NCBI GenBank assembly: GCA_963782045.1
Contig: CAWAIR010000006.1
Span: 496,001 to 560,000, forward strand
Source: CAVSRC01 sp963782045
Lineage (GTDB): Bacteria > Pseudomonadota > Alphaproteobacteria > Rhizobiales > Kaistiaceae
DNA: 64,000 nt
Reading direction: 5' to 3'
The notes under the pieces were generated by a model that was not told the DNA's origin, made no database searches, and saw nothing but the letters and a program-made list of their open reading frames with translations. This document shows positions 35,066 through 43,713 of the stretch, piece by piece. Position 1 is the stretch's first letter; every line of letters starts with the position of its first letter. The translations under genes were made by a program, and so were the position numbers.

Positions 35066-36601
35066 ATGTTCGAATCCCTCTCCGAACGCCTCGGCGGCAT
35101 CCTCGACCGGCTGACCAAGCGCGGCGCGCTGTCGGAGGCCGATGTCGGCGAGGCGATGCGCGAGGTGCGGCGGGCGCTGATCGAGGCCGACGTCGCCCTC
35201 GACGTGGTGCGTTCGTTTACCGACAGGGTACGTTCACGTGCGGTCGGGCAGGACGTCATCCGCTCGGTCACCCCCGGCCAGATGGTCGTCAAGATCGTCC
35301 ACGACCAGCTCGTCGAGATGCTGGGGTCGGAGGCGCAGGCGATCGACCTCAATGCGCCGGCGCCGATTGCCGTCATGCTGGTCGGCCTGCAGGGCTCGGG
35401 CAAGACGACGACCGCCGCCAAGATCGCCCGCCGGCTCAGCGACCGCAACAAGCTCAAGGTGCTGATGGCCTCGCTCGATACGCGCAGGCCGGCGGCGCAG
35501 GAGCAGCTCAAGGTGCTGGGCGAGCAGGCGGAGATCGCCACGCTGCCGATCGTCGCCGGGCAGATGCCGGTCGAGATCGCGAGCCGCGCGCTCACCGCGG
35601 CGCGCTTCGGCGGCTACGATATGGTCATCCTCGACACCGCCGGCCGCACCCATATCGACGAGCCGCTGATGGTCGAGATGGCGGAGATCAAGCGGGTGAC
35701 CAACCCGCACGAGATCCTGCTGGTCGCCGATTCGCTCACCGGCCAGGACGCGGTGACGCTGGCCAAATCCTTCGACGAGCGGGTGGGGATCACCGGCATC
35801 GTCTTGACCCGCGTCGACGGCGACGGGCGCGGCGGCGCGGCGCTCTCCATGCGCGCGGTCACCGGCAAGCCGATCAAGCTGATCGGCGTCGGCGAGAAGC
35901 TCGATGCGCTCGAAGATTTCGATCCCGGCCGTATCGCCGGGCGCATCCTCGGCATGGGCGATATCGTCGGCCTGGTCGAGAAGGCGGCACAGAGCCTCGA
36001 CGCCGAAAAGGCGGCCAAGGCCGCCGAGCGCATGCGCAAGGGCGTGTTCGATCTCAACGACCTCGCCGAGCAGCTCAACCAGATGCAGAAGATCGGCGGC
36101 ATGTCCGGCGTCATGGGCATGCTGCCCGGCATCGGCAAGGCCAAGAAGCAGATCGACGCCATGGGCATCGACAATTCGGTCTTCCGTCGGCAGACGGCGA
36201 TCATCTCGTCGATGACGCCGAGGGAGCGGCGTAACCCGGACCTGCTCAAGGCGAGCCGAAAGAAGCGGGTCGCCGCCGGCTCGGGCACCGAGGTCGCCGA
36301 GATCAACCGGCTGCTCAAGATGCACCGGCAGATGGCCGACATGATGAAGCAGATGGGCCGCGGCAAGGGCATGTTCGCCCGCATGGGCGGCATGATGGGC
36401 ATGCCCGGCGCAGGCGGTGGCCTGCCCGGTGGCGGCCTGCCCGGGGTCGGCGGCATGCCGGCGATGGACCCGGGGCAACTTGAGAAGCTGGCCAAGGCCG
36501 GCGGCGGCCTGCCGGGCGGATTTCCCGGAAACCTGCCGGGTCTCGGCGGGCCGGGCGCACCGAAGCTGCCGGGCCTTCCCGGCCTCAACAAGAAGAAGTG
36601 A
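35066..36601 (+). CDS. ffh: Signal recognition particle protein Ffh
   Basis: 511 residues. NG domain: VGLQGSGKTTTAAKIARRL (G1), DTRRPAAQEQLK (G2), VILDTAGRTHIDEPLM (G3), TRVDGDGRGGAALS (G4), and GVGEKLDALEDFDPGRIAGRILGMGD. The M domain follows (FDLNDLAEQLNQMQKIGG to MLPGIGKAKKQ), with the RNA-binding SSMTPRERRNPDLLKASRKKRVAAGSG. The tail is rich in Met, Gly, Pro and Leu, as usual in Alphaproteobacteria. It binds 4.5S RNA and signal sequences. First gene of the run ffh-chorismate mutase-rpsP. Confidence 0.97.
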   Translation: MFESLSERLGGILDRLTKRGALSEADVGEAMREVRRALIEADVALDVVRSFTDRVRSRAVGQDVIRSVTPGQMVVKIVHDQLVEMLGSEAQAIDLNAPAPIAVMLVGLQGSGKTTTAAKIARRLSDRNKLKVLMASLDTRRPAAQEQLKVLGEQAEIATLPIVAGQMPVEIASRALTAARFGGYDMVILDTAGRTHIDEPLMVEMAEIKRVTNPHEILLVADSLTGQDAVTLAKSFDERVGITGIVLTRVDGDGRGGAALSMRAVTGKPIKLIGVGEKLDALEDFDPGRIAGRILGMGDIVGLVEKAAQSLDAEKAAKAAERMRKGVFDLNDLAEQLNQMQKIGGMSGVMGMLPGIGKAKKQIDAMGIDNSVFRRQTAIISSMTPRERRNPDLLKASRKKRVAAGSGTEVAEINRLLKMHRQMADMMKQMGRGKGMFARMGGMMGMPGAGGGLPGGGLPGVGGMPAMDPGQLEKLAKAGGGLPGGFPGNLPGLGGPGAPKLPGLPGLNKKK

Positions 36602-36608
36602 GGGGGGA

Positions 36609-36899
36609 ATGACTGGGAAGGACGCTGTAGCCGGGCTCGCCGAACTGCGCTCGAGCATCGACAATGTCGATGCCGCGCTGGTCCACCTGCTTGCCGAGCG
36701 CTTCAAGCTCACCAAGCAGGTCGGCGTCTACAAGGCGGCGCACGACCTGCCGCCGGCCGATCCGGAGCGCGAGAAGGAACAGCTCGCCCGCCTGCACAAA
36801 TTGGCGCGGGAGGCCGATCTCGACCCCGTCTTCGCCGAGAAGTTCTACGCCTTCATCACCAAGGAAGTGATCCGCCACCACGAAGCCCTGCGCTCGTGA
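36609..36899 (+). CDS. Chorismate mutase (AroQ type)
   Basis: 96 residues, all-helical AroQ fold. AELRSSIDNVDAALVHLLAERFKLTKQVGVYKAAHDLPPADPEREKEQLARL contains the catalytic Arg and Lys positions; YAFITKEVIRHHEAL closes the domain. Converts chorismate to prephenate for phenylalanine and tyrosine. It starts 7 bases after ffh with GAGGGGGGA as ribosome binding site, so it is in the operon. This position between ffh and rpsP is common in Rhizobiales. Confidence 0.92.
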   Translation: MTGKDAVAGLAELRSSIDNVDAALVHLLAERFKLTKQVGVYKAAHDLPPADPEREKEQLARLHKLAREADLDPVFAEKFYAFITKEVIRHHEALRS

Positions 36900-36933
36900 G
36901 GCACCCGAAACACCAAGGAGTGAGTAAACCGCA

Positions 36934-37323
36934 ATGTCCCTGAAAATTCGCCTCAGCCGCGCCGGCGCCAAAAAGCGGCCGTTCTATCGCATCGTCATCG
37001 CCAACTCGCGCTATCCGCGCGACGGCCGCTTCATCGAGATCGTCGGCACCTACGAGCCGATCCTGCCCAAGGATCACGACAAGCGCACCGTGCTCAACGT
37101 CGAGCGTATCCAGCACTGGCTGTCGCGCGGCGCGCAGCCGACCGATCGGGTGCTGCGCTTCCTCGATGCGGCGGGGCTGGCCAAGCGCACCCCGCGCAAC
37201 AATCCGCAGAAGGCCGAGCCCGGCAAGAAGGCGCAGGAGCGCGCTGCCGCTGCCGCCGAAGCCGCAGCCAAGGCCGAGGGCGCCGAGGCGCCGGCTGCCG
37301 AGGCGCCCGCCGCGGCGGGCTGA
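36934..37323 (+). CDS. rpsP: 30S ribosomal protein S16
   Basis: 129 residues. SLKIRLSRAGAKKRPFYRIVIANSRYPRDGRFIEIVGTYEPI is a textbook bS16 N-terminus, and RIQHWLSRGAQPTDRVLRFLDAAGL the C-terminal half. An Ala/Glu-rich extension of about 35 residues (EAAAKAEGAEAPAAEAPAAAG) is typical of alphaproteobacterial S16. Ribosome binding site AAGGAG. Confidence 0.97.
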   Translation: MSLKIRLSRAGAKKRPFYRIVIANSRYPRDGRFIEIVGTYEPILPKDHDKRTVLNVERIQHWLSRGAQPTDRVLRFLDAAGLAKRTPRNNPQKAEPGKKAQERAAAAAEAAAKAEGAEAPAAEAPAAAG

Positions 37324-37387
37324 GCCCTTGCCTCCGCGCCGTCCGCCGCCTGGGGGACGGTCCTCTCGGACGCCCGCTTTGGTGTCC

Positions 37388-37468
37388 GCACCCCCCTCTG
37401 GCTTCGCTAACGACTTGCAAGGGCAAGTCGAAGCGAAGCCCTCTCCGCCGCAAGGGGGGAGAGAGGCC
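37388..37468. repeat. GC-rich palindromic repeat before rimM
   Basis: CACCCCCCTCTGGCTTCGC, a hairpin CGACTTGC...GCAAGTCG, GCGAAGCC, then CTCTCCGCCGCAAGGGGGGAGAG. The GGCTTCGC/GCGAAGCC and CGCAAGGGGGGAGA blocks match the element after ccmB. The rimM frame stays open through it. Confidence 0.75.
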
Positions 37469-37480
37469 GGGTCGGTCATC

Positions 37481-37990
37481 GTGGTTGGCCGCATTGGCGC
37501 GGCACACGGCATCAAGGGCGAAGTGCGGGTGAAGACCTTCACCGCCGTGCCGCTCGACCTTGCCGCCTACTCCCCGCTCGAGGCCGCCGACGGCCGCCGG
37601 TTCACGGTCTCGGCGGCGCGGCCGGCCGGGGCCTCGCCCGACATGCTGGTGGTGCGCTTCGCGGGGGTGAACGACCGCAATGCCGCCGAGGCGCTCACCG
37701 GGCTCGACCTCACGGTGCCGCGCGAGCGCCTGCCGGAGCCGGATGCGGACGAGTTCTACCACGCCGACCTGATCGGGCTTGCCGCGGTGACGCCGGACGG
37801 CGCGCCGCTCGGCACGGTCGTGGCGGTGCCCAATTACGGCGCCGGCGATCTTCTCGAGATCGCGCCGTCACGCGGGGCGACGCTGCTGGTGCCGTTTACC
37901 CGCGCCGTGGTACCGGAGATCGACGTTGCCGCCGGGCGGGTGACGGTCGATCCGCCGCCGGAGGTGGCAGGCGAGGCTGACGATGCGTAG
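37481..37990 (+). CDS. rimM: Ribosome maturation factor RimM
   Basis: 169 residues from GTG 37481. VVGRIGAAHGIKGEVRVKTFTAVPLDLAAY is the canonical N-terminus, followed by RFAGVNDRNAAEALTGLDLTVPRERLPE, and the PRC-barrel part DEFYHADLIGLAAVTPDGAPLGTV to the end. Needed for 16S rRNA processing and binding S19. The same frame is open upstream through the repeat to GTG 37382, which would add 33 repeat-encoded residues. Neither start has a well-spaced ribosome binding site. Confidence 0.93.
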   Translation: MVGRIGAAHGIKGEVRVKTFTAVPLDLAAYSPLEAADGRRFTVSAARPAGASPDMLVVRFAGVNDRNAAEALTGLDLTVPRERLPEPDADEFYHADLIGLAAVTPDGAPLGTVVAVPNYGAGDLLEIAPSRGATLLVPFTRAVVPEIDVAAGRVTVDPPPEVAGEADDA

Positions 37991-38019
37991 CGGCTTGCTT
38001 GCGTGCCGGCTCGCTTCAC

Positions 38020-38290
38020 CCCACCCGAGCGCGCCGGGCTTCGCCCGCCGCGCTCACCCTCCCCGTCCCGGGGAGGGATGGGTGCCCAGGGCGGCGCAAG
38101 GACACGTCGCGACCAAAAATGTCTGTGACCGAGCCTCGCCACGAGCCATCCTCCCCCTTGAGGGGGAGAATGGCGGAGCCCGATTTTCGCGCAGCGGAAA
38201 TCGTTGGCGGAGCCAAGTGGGGGGTGCAGGCACGGCCATGCCACGACCCCTCTCCCTGTCCCTCCCCCGCAAGGGGGGAGGGGACGGATG
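38020..38290. repeat. Composite GC-rich repeat block between rimM and trmD
   Basis: The 321 bases between rimM and trmD are almost all repeat-like. They contain CCACCCGAGCGC...GCGCTCACCCTCCCCGTCCCGGGGAGGG (38030-38085), CCTCCCCCTTGAGGGGGAG (38150-38170), CGATTTTCGCGCAGCGGAAATCG (38179-38201) and CCCTCCCCCGCAAGGGGGGAGGG (38260-38283). The units match those at ccmB, rimM and mtaB. Confidence 0.75.
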
Positions 38291-38311
38291 CGGCCGATGC
38301 CGGGGATCGCC

Positions 38312-39001
38312 ATGACCTTCCGGGCGACGGTGCTCACCCTGTTTCCGGAGATGTTCCCGGGGCCGCTCGGCATCAGTCTCGCCGGCAAGGGGCTCGGCGA
38401 AGGCGTGTGGTCGCTGGAGGCGCGCGATATCCGCGATCACGGCAAAGGCCGCCACCGCGCGGTGGACGACACGCCGGCCGGCGGCGGGCCGGGCATGGTG
38501 ATGCGTGCCGACGTGCTGGCGGCGGCGATCGACGCCGCCTCGCCGGAGGGCGACCAGCGGCCGCGCCTGCTGATGAGCCCGCGGGGGCGGCCGCTCGACC
38601 AGGCGATGGTGGCGGAACTGGCTCGAGGGCCCGGCGCGCTGATCGTCGCCGGCCGCTTCGAGGGCATCGACGAGCGGGTGATCGGGGGGCGCCGGCTGAC
38701 GGAGATCTCGGTCGGCGACTATGTGCTCTCCGGCGGCGAGATCGCCGCGATGGCCCTGCTCGATGCGGTGGTGCGCCTGCTGCCGGGCATCATGGGCAAT
38801 GCCGAATCCGGCGCCAGCGAGAGCTTCGCCGACGGGCTGCTGGAATATCCGCACTACACGAGGCCGCAATCCTGGGAGGGGCGGCCGATCCCCGAGGTGC
38901 TCATCTCCGGCGACCACCGGCGGATCGCCGAATGGCGGCGGGCGGAGGCCGGACGCCTGACGACCGAGCGGCGGCCGGACCTCGCGGCGAAGCGCAAGTA
39001 G
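38312..39001 (+). CDS. trmD: tRNA (guanine-N1-)-methyltransferase TrmD
   Basis: 229 residues from ATG 38312. TVLTLFPEMFPGPLGISLAGKGL, HRAVDDTPAGGGPGMVMR, LMSPRGRPLDQAMVAELA and the trefoil-knot SAM site LIVAGRFEGIDERVIGG...EISVGDYVLSGGEIAAMALLDAVVRLLPG are all present. Methylates G37 of tRNAs and prevents frameshifting. The frame is open upstream to 38204 through the repeat block, but MTFRATVLTLFPEMF is the family start. Confidence 0.96.
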   Translation: MTFRATVLTLFPEMFPGPLGISLAGKGLGEGVWSLEARDIRDHGKGRHRAVDDTPAGGGPGMVMRADVLAAAIDAASPEGDQRPRLLMSPRGRPLDQAMVAELARGPGALIVAGRFEGIDERVIGGRRLTEISVGDYVLSGGEIAAMALLDAVVRLLPGIMGNAESGASESFADGLLEYPHYTRPQSWEGRPIPEVLISGDHRRIAEWRRAEAGRLTTERRPDLAAKRK

Positions 39002-39006
39002 CCGGC

Positions 39007-39438
39007 TCACTTCGTCAGGTCGACGGTGACGTCGCCGCGGTCGAGCTTGATCTCGCGGAACTGCTCGGTCTTCAGGCCCGCCGCCTCACACAGCAGTTCG
39101 TGCTGGTCGTTGGCATAGTCCGCGTTGCGGGTGATGAAGCCCGCCTTGTCGGTGCAGAACCAGCCGCCCGACTGCGTCTTGGCCGGGGACAGCCGGCCGC
39201 CGTCGACCAGAACGTAGACCATGGAGCCCGCGACGGCGCCCGCGAACAGCGTCTGGCAGTCTGCCGGGGCAACGCTCCACCAGCCCTGGGCGGTCCAGCC
39301 CTTGTCCCCGTCGAGATAGCCGACGGCGACGCTCGCTCCCGTCTTGGACTTGTTGCAGAGCTGCATCCCGGCCTCGGCCGGGGCGGCAACGAGGACGACC
39401 CCGGCGGTGAGGGCGGCAACTGCAAGTAAGCCTCTCAT
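39007..39438 (-). CDS. DUF1036 secreted protein
   Basis: 143 residues with a signal peptide (MRGLLAVAALTAGVVLVAAPAEA). Mature part: MQLCNKSKTGASVAVGYLDGDKGWTAQGWWSVAPADCQTLFAG, VYVLVDGGRL, GWFCTDKAGFITRN and ELLCEAAGLKTEQFREIKLD, matching DUF1036, with four cysteines likely paired. Ribosome binding site GGGGAGGGTATC. Common in Rhizobiales; function unknown. Lies convergent to trmD, with 5 bases between the stops. Confidence 0.88.
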   Translation of the reverse strand: MRGLLAVAALTAGVVLVAAPAEAGMQLCNKSKTGASVAVGYLDGDKGWTAQGWWSVAPADCQTLFAGAVAGSMVYVLVDGGRLSPAKTQSGGWFCTDKAGFITRNADYANDQHELLCEAAGLKTEQFREIKLDRGDVTVDLTK

Positions 39439-39687
39439 GATACCCTCCCCGGCCGCAATGTTGCTCCGGTGGCCAGACTAACGGTGATTTTCGCGGGGGC
39501 CACACCTATCGACAATCAAGGTTGATTGCGGTATTGAGCGCCCCGGTTTACCGAACAGGCGGACGGACGGCCCGAAAGCGGGGGCGCCCGGTCCTTTGGG
39601 ATCGGCGGCGAAACCCGGCAGTCGGCGCGAGGCCCAGGGTCTCGCGTTCCGGCACCGCCCACAAGAGACGAAGAAGGTCCTCTCAAG

Positions 39688-40086
39688 ATGTCGATTATCC
39701 AGGAGCTCGAGAAGGCGCAGGCGGCGGCGATCTTGGGCGATCGTACCATCCCCCGGTTTGCTCCCGGCGACACCGTCAAGGTCAACGTCAAGGTGACCGA
39801 GGGAACCCGCACCCGCATCCAGGCCTATGAGGGCGTGTGCATCGCCCGCGCCGGCGGCGGCCTCAACGAAAACTTCACCGTGCGCAAGATTTCTTACGGC
39901 GAGGGCGTCGAGCGCGTCTTCCCGATCTACTCGCCGTCGATCGACTCGATCGAGGTGGTGCGCCGCGGCAAGGTGCGCCGCGCCAAGCTCTATTATCTGC
40001 GCGGCCGGCGCGGCAAGTCGGCGCGCATCGCCGAGAAGCAGGAGCACGGCGCCCGCGAGGCGCCGGCGAAAACGGCCTCCGAATAG
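39688..40086 (+). CDS. rplS: 50S ribosomal protein L19
   Basis: 132 residues. FAPGDTVKVNVKVTEGTRTRIQAYEGVCIARAGGGLNENFTVRKISYGEGVERVFPIYSPSIDSIEVVRRGKVRRAKLYYLRGRRGKSARI is the full bL19 sequence, at the 30S-50S interface. The last ~20 residues are an Ala/Glu/Lys tail. Usually it follows trmD directly; here the DUF1036 gene on the other strand separates them. A strong terminator follows. Confidence 0.97.
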   Translation: MSIIQELEKAQAAAILGDRTIPRFAPGDTVKVNVKVTEGTRTRIQAYEGVCIARAGGGLNENFTVRKISYGEGVERVFPIYSPSIDSIEVVRRGKVRRAKLYYLRGRRGKSARIAEKQEHGAREAPAKTASE

Positions 40087-40111
40087 GCGCCTTCCCGGCG
40101 CCTTCGGTTCG

Positions 40112-40141
40112 ACGGGCGGCCGGGTGCCGCCCGTTTTCGTT
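40112..40141 (+). terminator. Intrinsic terminator of rplS
   Basis: ACGGGCGGC-cgggt-GCCGCCCGT, 9-base perfect stem, followed by TTTCGTTT, 25 bases after the rplS stop. Confidence 0.88.
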
Positions 40142-40158
40142 TGGGGCAGAGGCGGGCC

Positions 40159-40971
40159 ATGGAGTCCTTCTTTGAAGCCAACAGCGCCAACTGGGACGAG
40201 CGCGCCGGCATCCACGCCGAGGACGTCACCGGCGCCTATGCAATCGCGCGCTTCCTGGCCGGCGACGACGTCCTCTACCCGATCGAAGCGGCGGCGCTCG
40301 ACGATATCGCCGGCCGCGACGTCCTCCACCTGCAATGCCATATCGGCATCGACACGCTCTGCCTGGCGCGGGGCGCGGGCGACCGGGCTCGATTTCTCTT
40401 CCGCCGCGCTGACCCATGCCGAGGACTTCGCCCGCCGCACCGGGCTTTCGGCACGCTTCGTCCACGGCACGGTCCATGAGGCACCGGCGCAGCTTGGCGA
40501 AGGGGCTTCGACCTCGTCGACCCCACCTGGGGCACCATCGTCTGGCTGCCCGACATCCGGCGCTGGGGCGAAGTGATCGCCCGCATGCTCAGGCCCGGCG
40601 GACGGCTCTATTTCGCCGATCTGCATCCCATGATGGCGACGCTGGAAGAGGTCGACGGGCGCCTGACACCAGCCTTCGACTGGCGCACGTCGGCGGTCGC
40701 GCCGCTCTCCTTCCAGGAAGCTGTGACCTACACCGGCGATCGGCGGCGGCTGGACCATGTGCAGACCTTCGAGTGGAACCATGCGACCGGCGACATCGTG
40801 ATGGCACTGATCGATGCCGGCCTCGTACTCACCCGGATAAGCGAGCACGAGGCGCTGCCCTGGCGCATGTTCCCGATGATGGTGCTCGGCGACGACCGGC
40901 TGTGGCGTCTGCCCGCCGGCACTCCGCGCCTGCCGCTGGCGCTGTCGCTGCGGGCGGTGAAGCCGGCCTGA
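40159..40971 (+). pseudogene. SAM-dependent class I methyltransferase with two compensating frameshifts
   Basis: Reading MESFFEANSANWDERAGIHAEDV to GRDVLHLQCHIGIDTLCLAR in frame 1, it shifts near 40377 to frame 2 (TGLDFSSAALTHAEDFARRTGLSARFVHGTVHEAPAQLGEG), then near 40502 back to frame 1 (FDLVDPTWGTIVWLPDIRRWGEVIARMLRPGGRLYFADLHPM to the stop). Together this is a normal Rossmann methyltransferase of about 270 residues. The SAM motif VLHLQCHIGIDTL and post-motifs LDFSS and MLRPGGRLYFAD are intact. The first break fits an extra G, the second a missing G. Substrate unknown. Could be intact in reality if these are sequence errors. Confidence 0.7.
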
Positions 40972-41099
40972 GGGCCAGCATTTACCACCTTCGCAGGAAT
41001 CGCCGGTCGGCAGGATGGTTTGACGACCGGAAACGCTATCTTGACCATATTCCAACCGAGACTTGGTGTGGGCGACCAGGACAGAGCGAGGCTCGCAAG

Positions 41100-41993
41100 G
41101 TGTTTTCGCGACGGACATTCCTGAAGACGATCGGCCTCGGCGCGCTTGGTGTCTTCGGTCTCTCGTCCTATGCCTTCGCCATCGAGCCGCGCTTCCGCCT
41201 GGTGGTGACCCGTTATCGGCTGAGCCTGCCCGACTGGCCGGCCGGCCAGCGGCCGGTGCGCGCTGCGGTGATCGCCGACATCCATGCCTGCGATCCGTGG
41301 ATGCCGCTCGAGCGGGTGGTGGAGATCGTCGCGGTCGCCAATGGTCTGAAGCCCGACGTCACGCTGCTGCTGGGCGATTACGTGCCCGGCCTCCGCCGGT
41401 TCCGCACGGCGGTGGTGCCGCCGGGGGATTGGGGCCGGGCGCTGGCTCAGCTCACCGCGCCGCTCGGCGTCTATGGCGTCATCGGCAATCACGACTGGTG
41501 GCACGACATCGACGGCGTCCGCAACGCCTTCAGCGAAAACCGCATCCCGCTGATGGAGAACGACGTGGTGCGCCTGGAACCGAAGGATGCGCCGGCCTTC
41601 TGGTTGATCGGGCTCGGCGACCAGCTCGCCCATCCGCTGGGTGAGGGCCGCTTCCGCGGCGAGGACGACCTCCCCGGCGCCCTTGCCCGCATTCCCGAGG
41701 ACGGGTCGCCGATCGTGCTGTTGGCGCACGAGCCGGACATCTTCCCGCACGTGCCCGAACGGGTGAGCCTGACCATCTCCGGACACACCCATGGCGGCCA
41801 GGTGGACCTGCCCCTGATCGGCCGGCCGGTGGTGCCCTCCCAATACGGCGATCGCTACGCCTACGGACACGTCATCGAGGAGAACCGCCACCTGATCGTC
41901 TCGGGCGGGCTCGGCTGCTCGATCCTGCCGGTGCGACTGGGCGTTCCGCCGGAGGTCGTGCTCCTCGAAATCGGCGGGGCGGCGAGCGTCTAG
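41100..41993 (+). CDS. Tat-exported metallophosphoesterase (YkuE/YaeI-like)
   Basis: 297 residues from GTG 41100. The N-terminus FSRRTFLKTIGLGALGVFGLSSYAFA is a twin-arginine signal (RRTFLK). Then the calcineurin-like metal motifs: AAVIADIHACDPW (D-x-H), LLLGDYVPG (GD), GVIGNHDWWHD (GNHD), LLAHEPD and ISGHTHGGQVDLP (GHTH). All metal ligands are intact. Related enzymes cleave lipid or nucleotide phosphates outside the cytoplasm. A longer in-frame ORF upstream overlaps the methyltransferase and is not homologous. Confidence 0.9.
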   Translation: MFSRRTFLKTIGLGALGVFGLSSYAFAIEPRFRLVVTRYRLSLPDWPAGQRPVRAAVIADIHACDPWMPLERVVEIVAVANGLKPDVTLLLGDYVPGLRRFRTAVVPPGDWGRALAQLTAPLGVYGVIGNHDWWHDIDGVRNAFSENRIPLMENDVVRLEPKDAPAFWLIGLGDQLAHPLGEGRFRGEDDLPGALARIPEDGSPIVLLAHEPDIFPHVPERVSLTISGHTHGGQVDLPLIGRPVVPSQYGDRYAYGHVIEENRHLIVSGGLGCSILPVRLGVPPEVVLLEIGGAASV

Positions 41994-42049
41994 GCCGGCG
42001 CGGGATCGGGGCAATTGTCTCGGACCGCCCCGGTTGCTATCTAGACGCA

Positions 42050-42199
42050 ATGAAATCCGCCATCTCATCCAAGGCTGGACGGAACGGTGGCCGGCGCCTG
42101 CGCGGCAGCTTCGATTTTGCGGCGATCGCCGACCGCGACCGTATGCCGTGGCGGTTCCTGGCACGCCACATCGCCGTCGACGGCCTCCGCGCGGCCTGA
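42050..42199 (+). CDS. Possible small ORF before leuC
   Basis: 49 residues, MKSAISSKAGRNGGRRLRGS then FDFAAIADRDRMPWRFLARH IAVDGLRAA. Codon third positions are mostly G/C in the second half, as in real genes here. No Shine-Dalgarno is visible and no family is recognised. A leader peptide for leuC is unlikely, since it has no run of leucine codons. Confidence 0.25.
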   Translation: MKSAISSKAGRNGGRRLRGSFDFAAIADRDRMPWRFLARHIAVDGLRAA

Positions 42200-42278
42200 T
42201 CCGGCCGGCGCCCGCGCCGGCACGCGAATCCAAGCCTTCGGGCGCGTTCTCTTTCCCTTCATGCAGGAACCGCAAGTC

Positions 42279-43685
42279 ATGACCGCCGCCAAGACGCTCT
42301 ATGACAAGATCTGGGACGACCATCTGGTGGAGACGGCGCCGGACGGCACGTCGCTGCTCTATATCGACCGCCACCTCGTCCACGAAGTGACCAGCCCGCA
42401 GGCCTTCGAGGGCCTGCGTATCGCCCACCGCACGGTGCACGCGCCAGAGAAGACGCTCGCCGTGGTCGACCATAACGTGCCGACCACCGATCGCCGCGGC
42501 GGCATCAAGAACCCCGAATCGGCCTTGCAGGTGCAGACGCTCGCCGAGAACGCCCGCGAGTTCGGCATCGAATATTACGACGAGCTCGACCACCGCCAGG
42601 GCATCGTCCACATCATCGGACCGGAGCAGGGCTTCACCCTGCCCGGCATGACGATCGTCTGCGGCGACAGCCACACCTCGACTCACGGCGCCTTCGGCGC
42701 GCTTGCCCACGGCATCGGCACCTCTGAGGTCGAGCACGTGCTCGCCACCCAGACGCTGATCCAGAAGAAGGCGAAGAACATGCGCGTGACGGTCGACGGC
42801 ACGCCGCCGGCCGGCGTCAGCGCCAAGGACATCATCCTCGCCATCATCGGCCATATCGGCACCGCTGGCGGCACCGGCCACGTCATCGAATATGCCGGCG
42901 AGGCGATCCGCGGCCTCTCCATGGAAGGCCGCATGACGGTGTGCAACATGTCGATCGAGGGTGGCGCCCGGGCCGGCATGATCGCGCCGGACGAGACCAC
43001 CTATGCCTATATCAAGGGCCGCCCGAAGGCGCCGACGGGCGCCGCCTGGGACAGCGCGATGAAGTACTGGCAGACGCTCCATTCGGACGAGGGCGCGGAC
43101 TTCGACGAGGAGGTCAGGCTCAACGCCGCCGACCTGCCGCCGATCGTCACCTGGGGCACCAGCCCGGAGAACGTGACGACCATCGACGGACGCGTACCGG
43201 ATCCCGCGACCATCGACGACGCCGACCGCCGTCGCGCGGTGGAGCGGGCGCTTGCCTATATGGGGCTCGAGCCCAACACCAAGATCACCGACATCGCCAT
43301 CGAGCGCGTCTTCCTCGGGTCCTGCACCAACGGGCGCATCGAGGACCTCCGCGCCGCAGCCAAGATCGTCGCCGGCAAGTCGGTGCACGAGGGCGTCAAC
43401 GCCATGGTGGTGCCGGGCTCCGGCCTGGTGAAGGAGCAGGCGGAGGCGGAGGGGCTAGACAAGATCTTCCTCGCCGCCGGCTTCGAGTGGCGCGAGCCCG
43501 GCTGCTCCATGTGCCTGGCGATGAACGACGACCGGCTAAAGCCCGGCGAGCGTTGCGCCTCGACCTCCAACCGCAACTTCGAGGGCCGCCAGGGCTTCAA
43601 GGGCCGCACGCACCTCGTGTCGCCGTCGATGGCGGCGGCGGCGGCGATCGCCGGCCGCTTCGTCGACATCCGCAACTGGGGCTGA
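42279..43685 (+). CDS. leuC: 3-isopropylmalate dehydratase large subunit
   Basis: 468 residues from ATG 42279. Isomerises 2- to 3-isopropylmalate together with LeuD (49986). 4Fe-4S ligands: VFLGSCTNGRIEDL (first Cys) and REPGCSMCLAMN (two Cys). DHNVPTTDR, ICGDSHTSTHGAFGALAHGIGTSEVEHVLATQTL and NRNFEGRQGFKGRTHLVSP are standard family segments. Single gene with a clear terminator; leuD is 6 kb away. Confidence 0.97.
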   Translation: MTAAKTLYDKIWDDHLVETAPDGTSLLYIDRHLVHEVTSPQAFEGLRIAHRTVHAPEKTLAVVDHNVPTTDRRGGIKNPESALQVQTLAENAREFGIEYYDELDHRQGIVHIIGPEQGFTLPGMTIVCGDSHTSTHGAFGALAHGIGTSEVEHVLATQTLIQKKAKNMRVTVDGTPPAGVSAKDIILAIIGHIGTAGGTGHVIEYAGEAIRGLSMEGRMTVCNMSIEGGARAGMIAPDETTYAYIKGRPKAPTGAAWDSAMKYWQTLHSDEGADFDEEVRLNAADLPPIVTWGTSPENVTTIDGRVPDPATIDDADRRRAVERALAYMGLEPNTKITDIAIERVFLGSCTNGRIEDLRAAAKIVAGKSVHEGVNAMVVPGSGLVKEQAEAEGLDKIFLAAGFEWREPGCSMCLAMNDDRLKPGERCASTSNRNFEGRQGFKGRTHLVSPSMAAAAAIAGRFVDIRNWG

Positions 43686-43713
43686 CGCGCCTCATACATG
43701 CGAATGCGAAGAA

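Noticed and set aside
42050..42199. Leucine leader peptide attenuator for leuC
   Set aside because: The small ORF has only a few leucine codons, not in a run, and no terminator/antiterminator pair follows.
40728..43388. 886-codon minus-strand ORF
   Set aside because: Antisense to the phosphoesterase and leuC; no protein motif.
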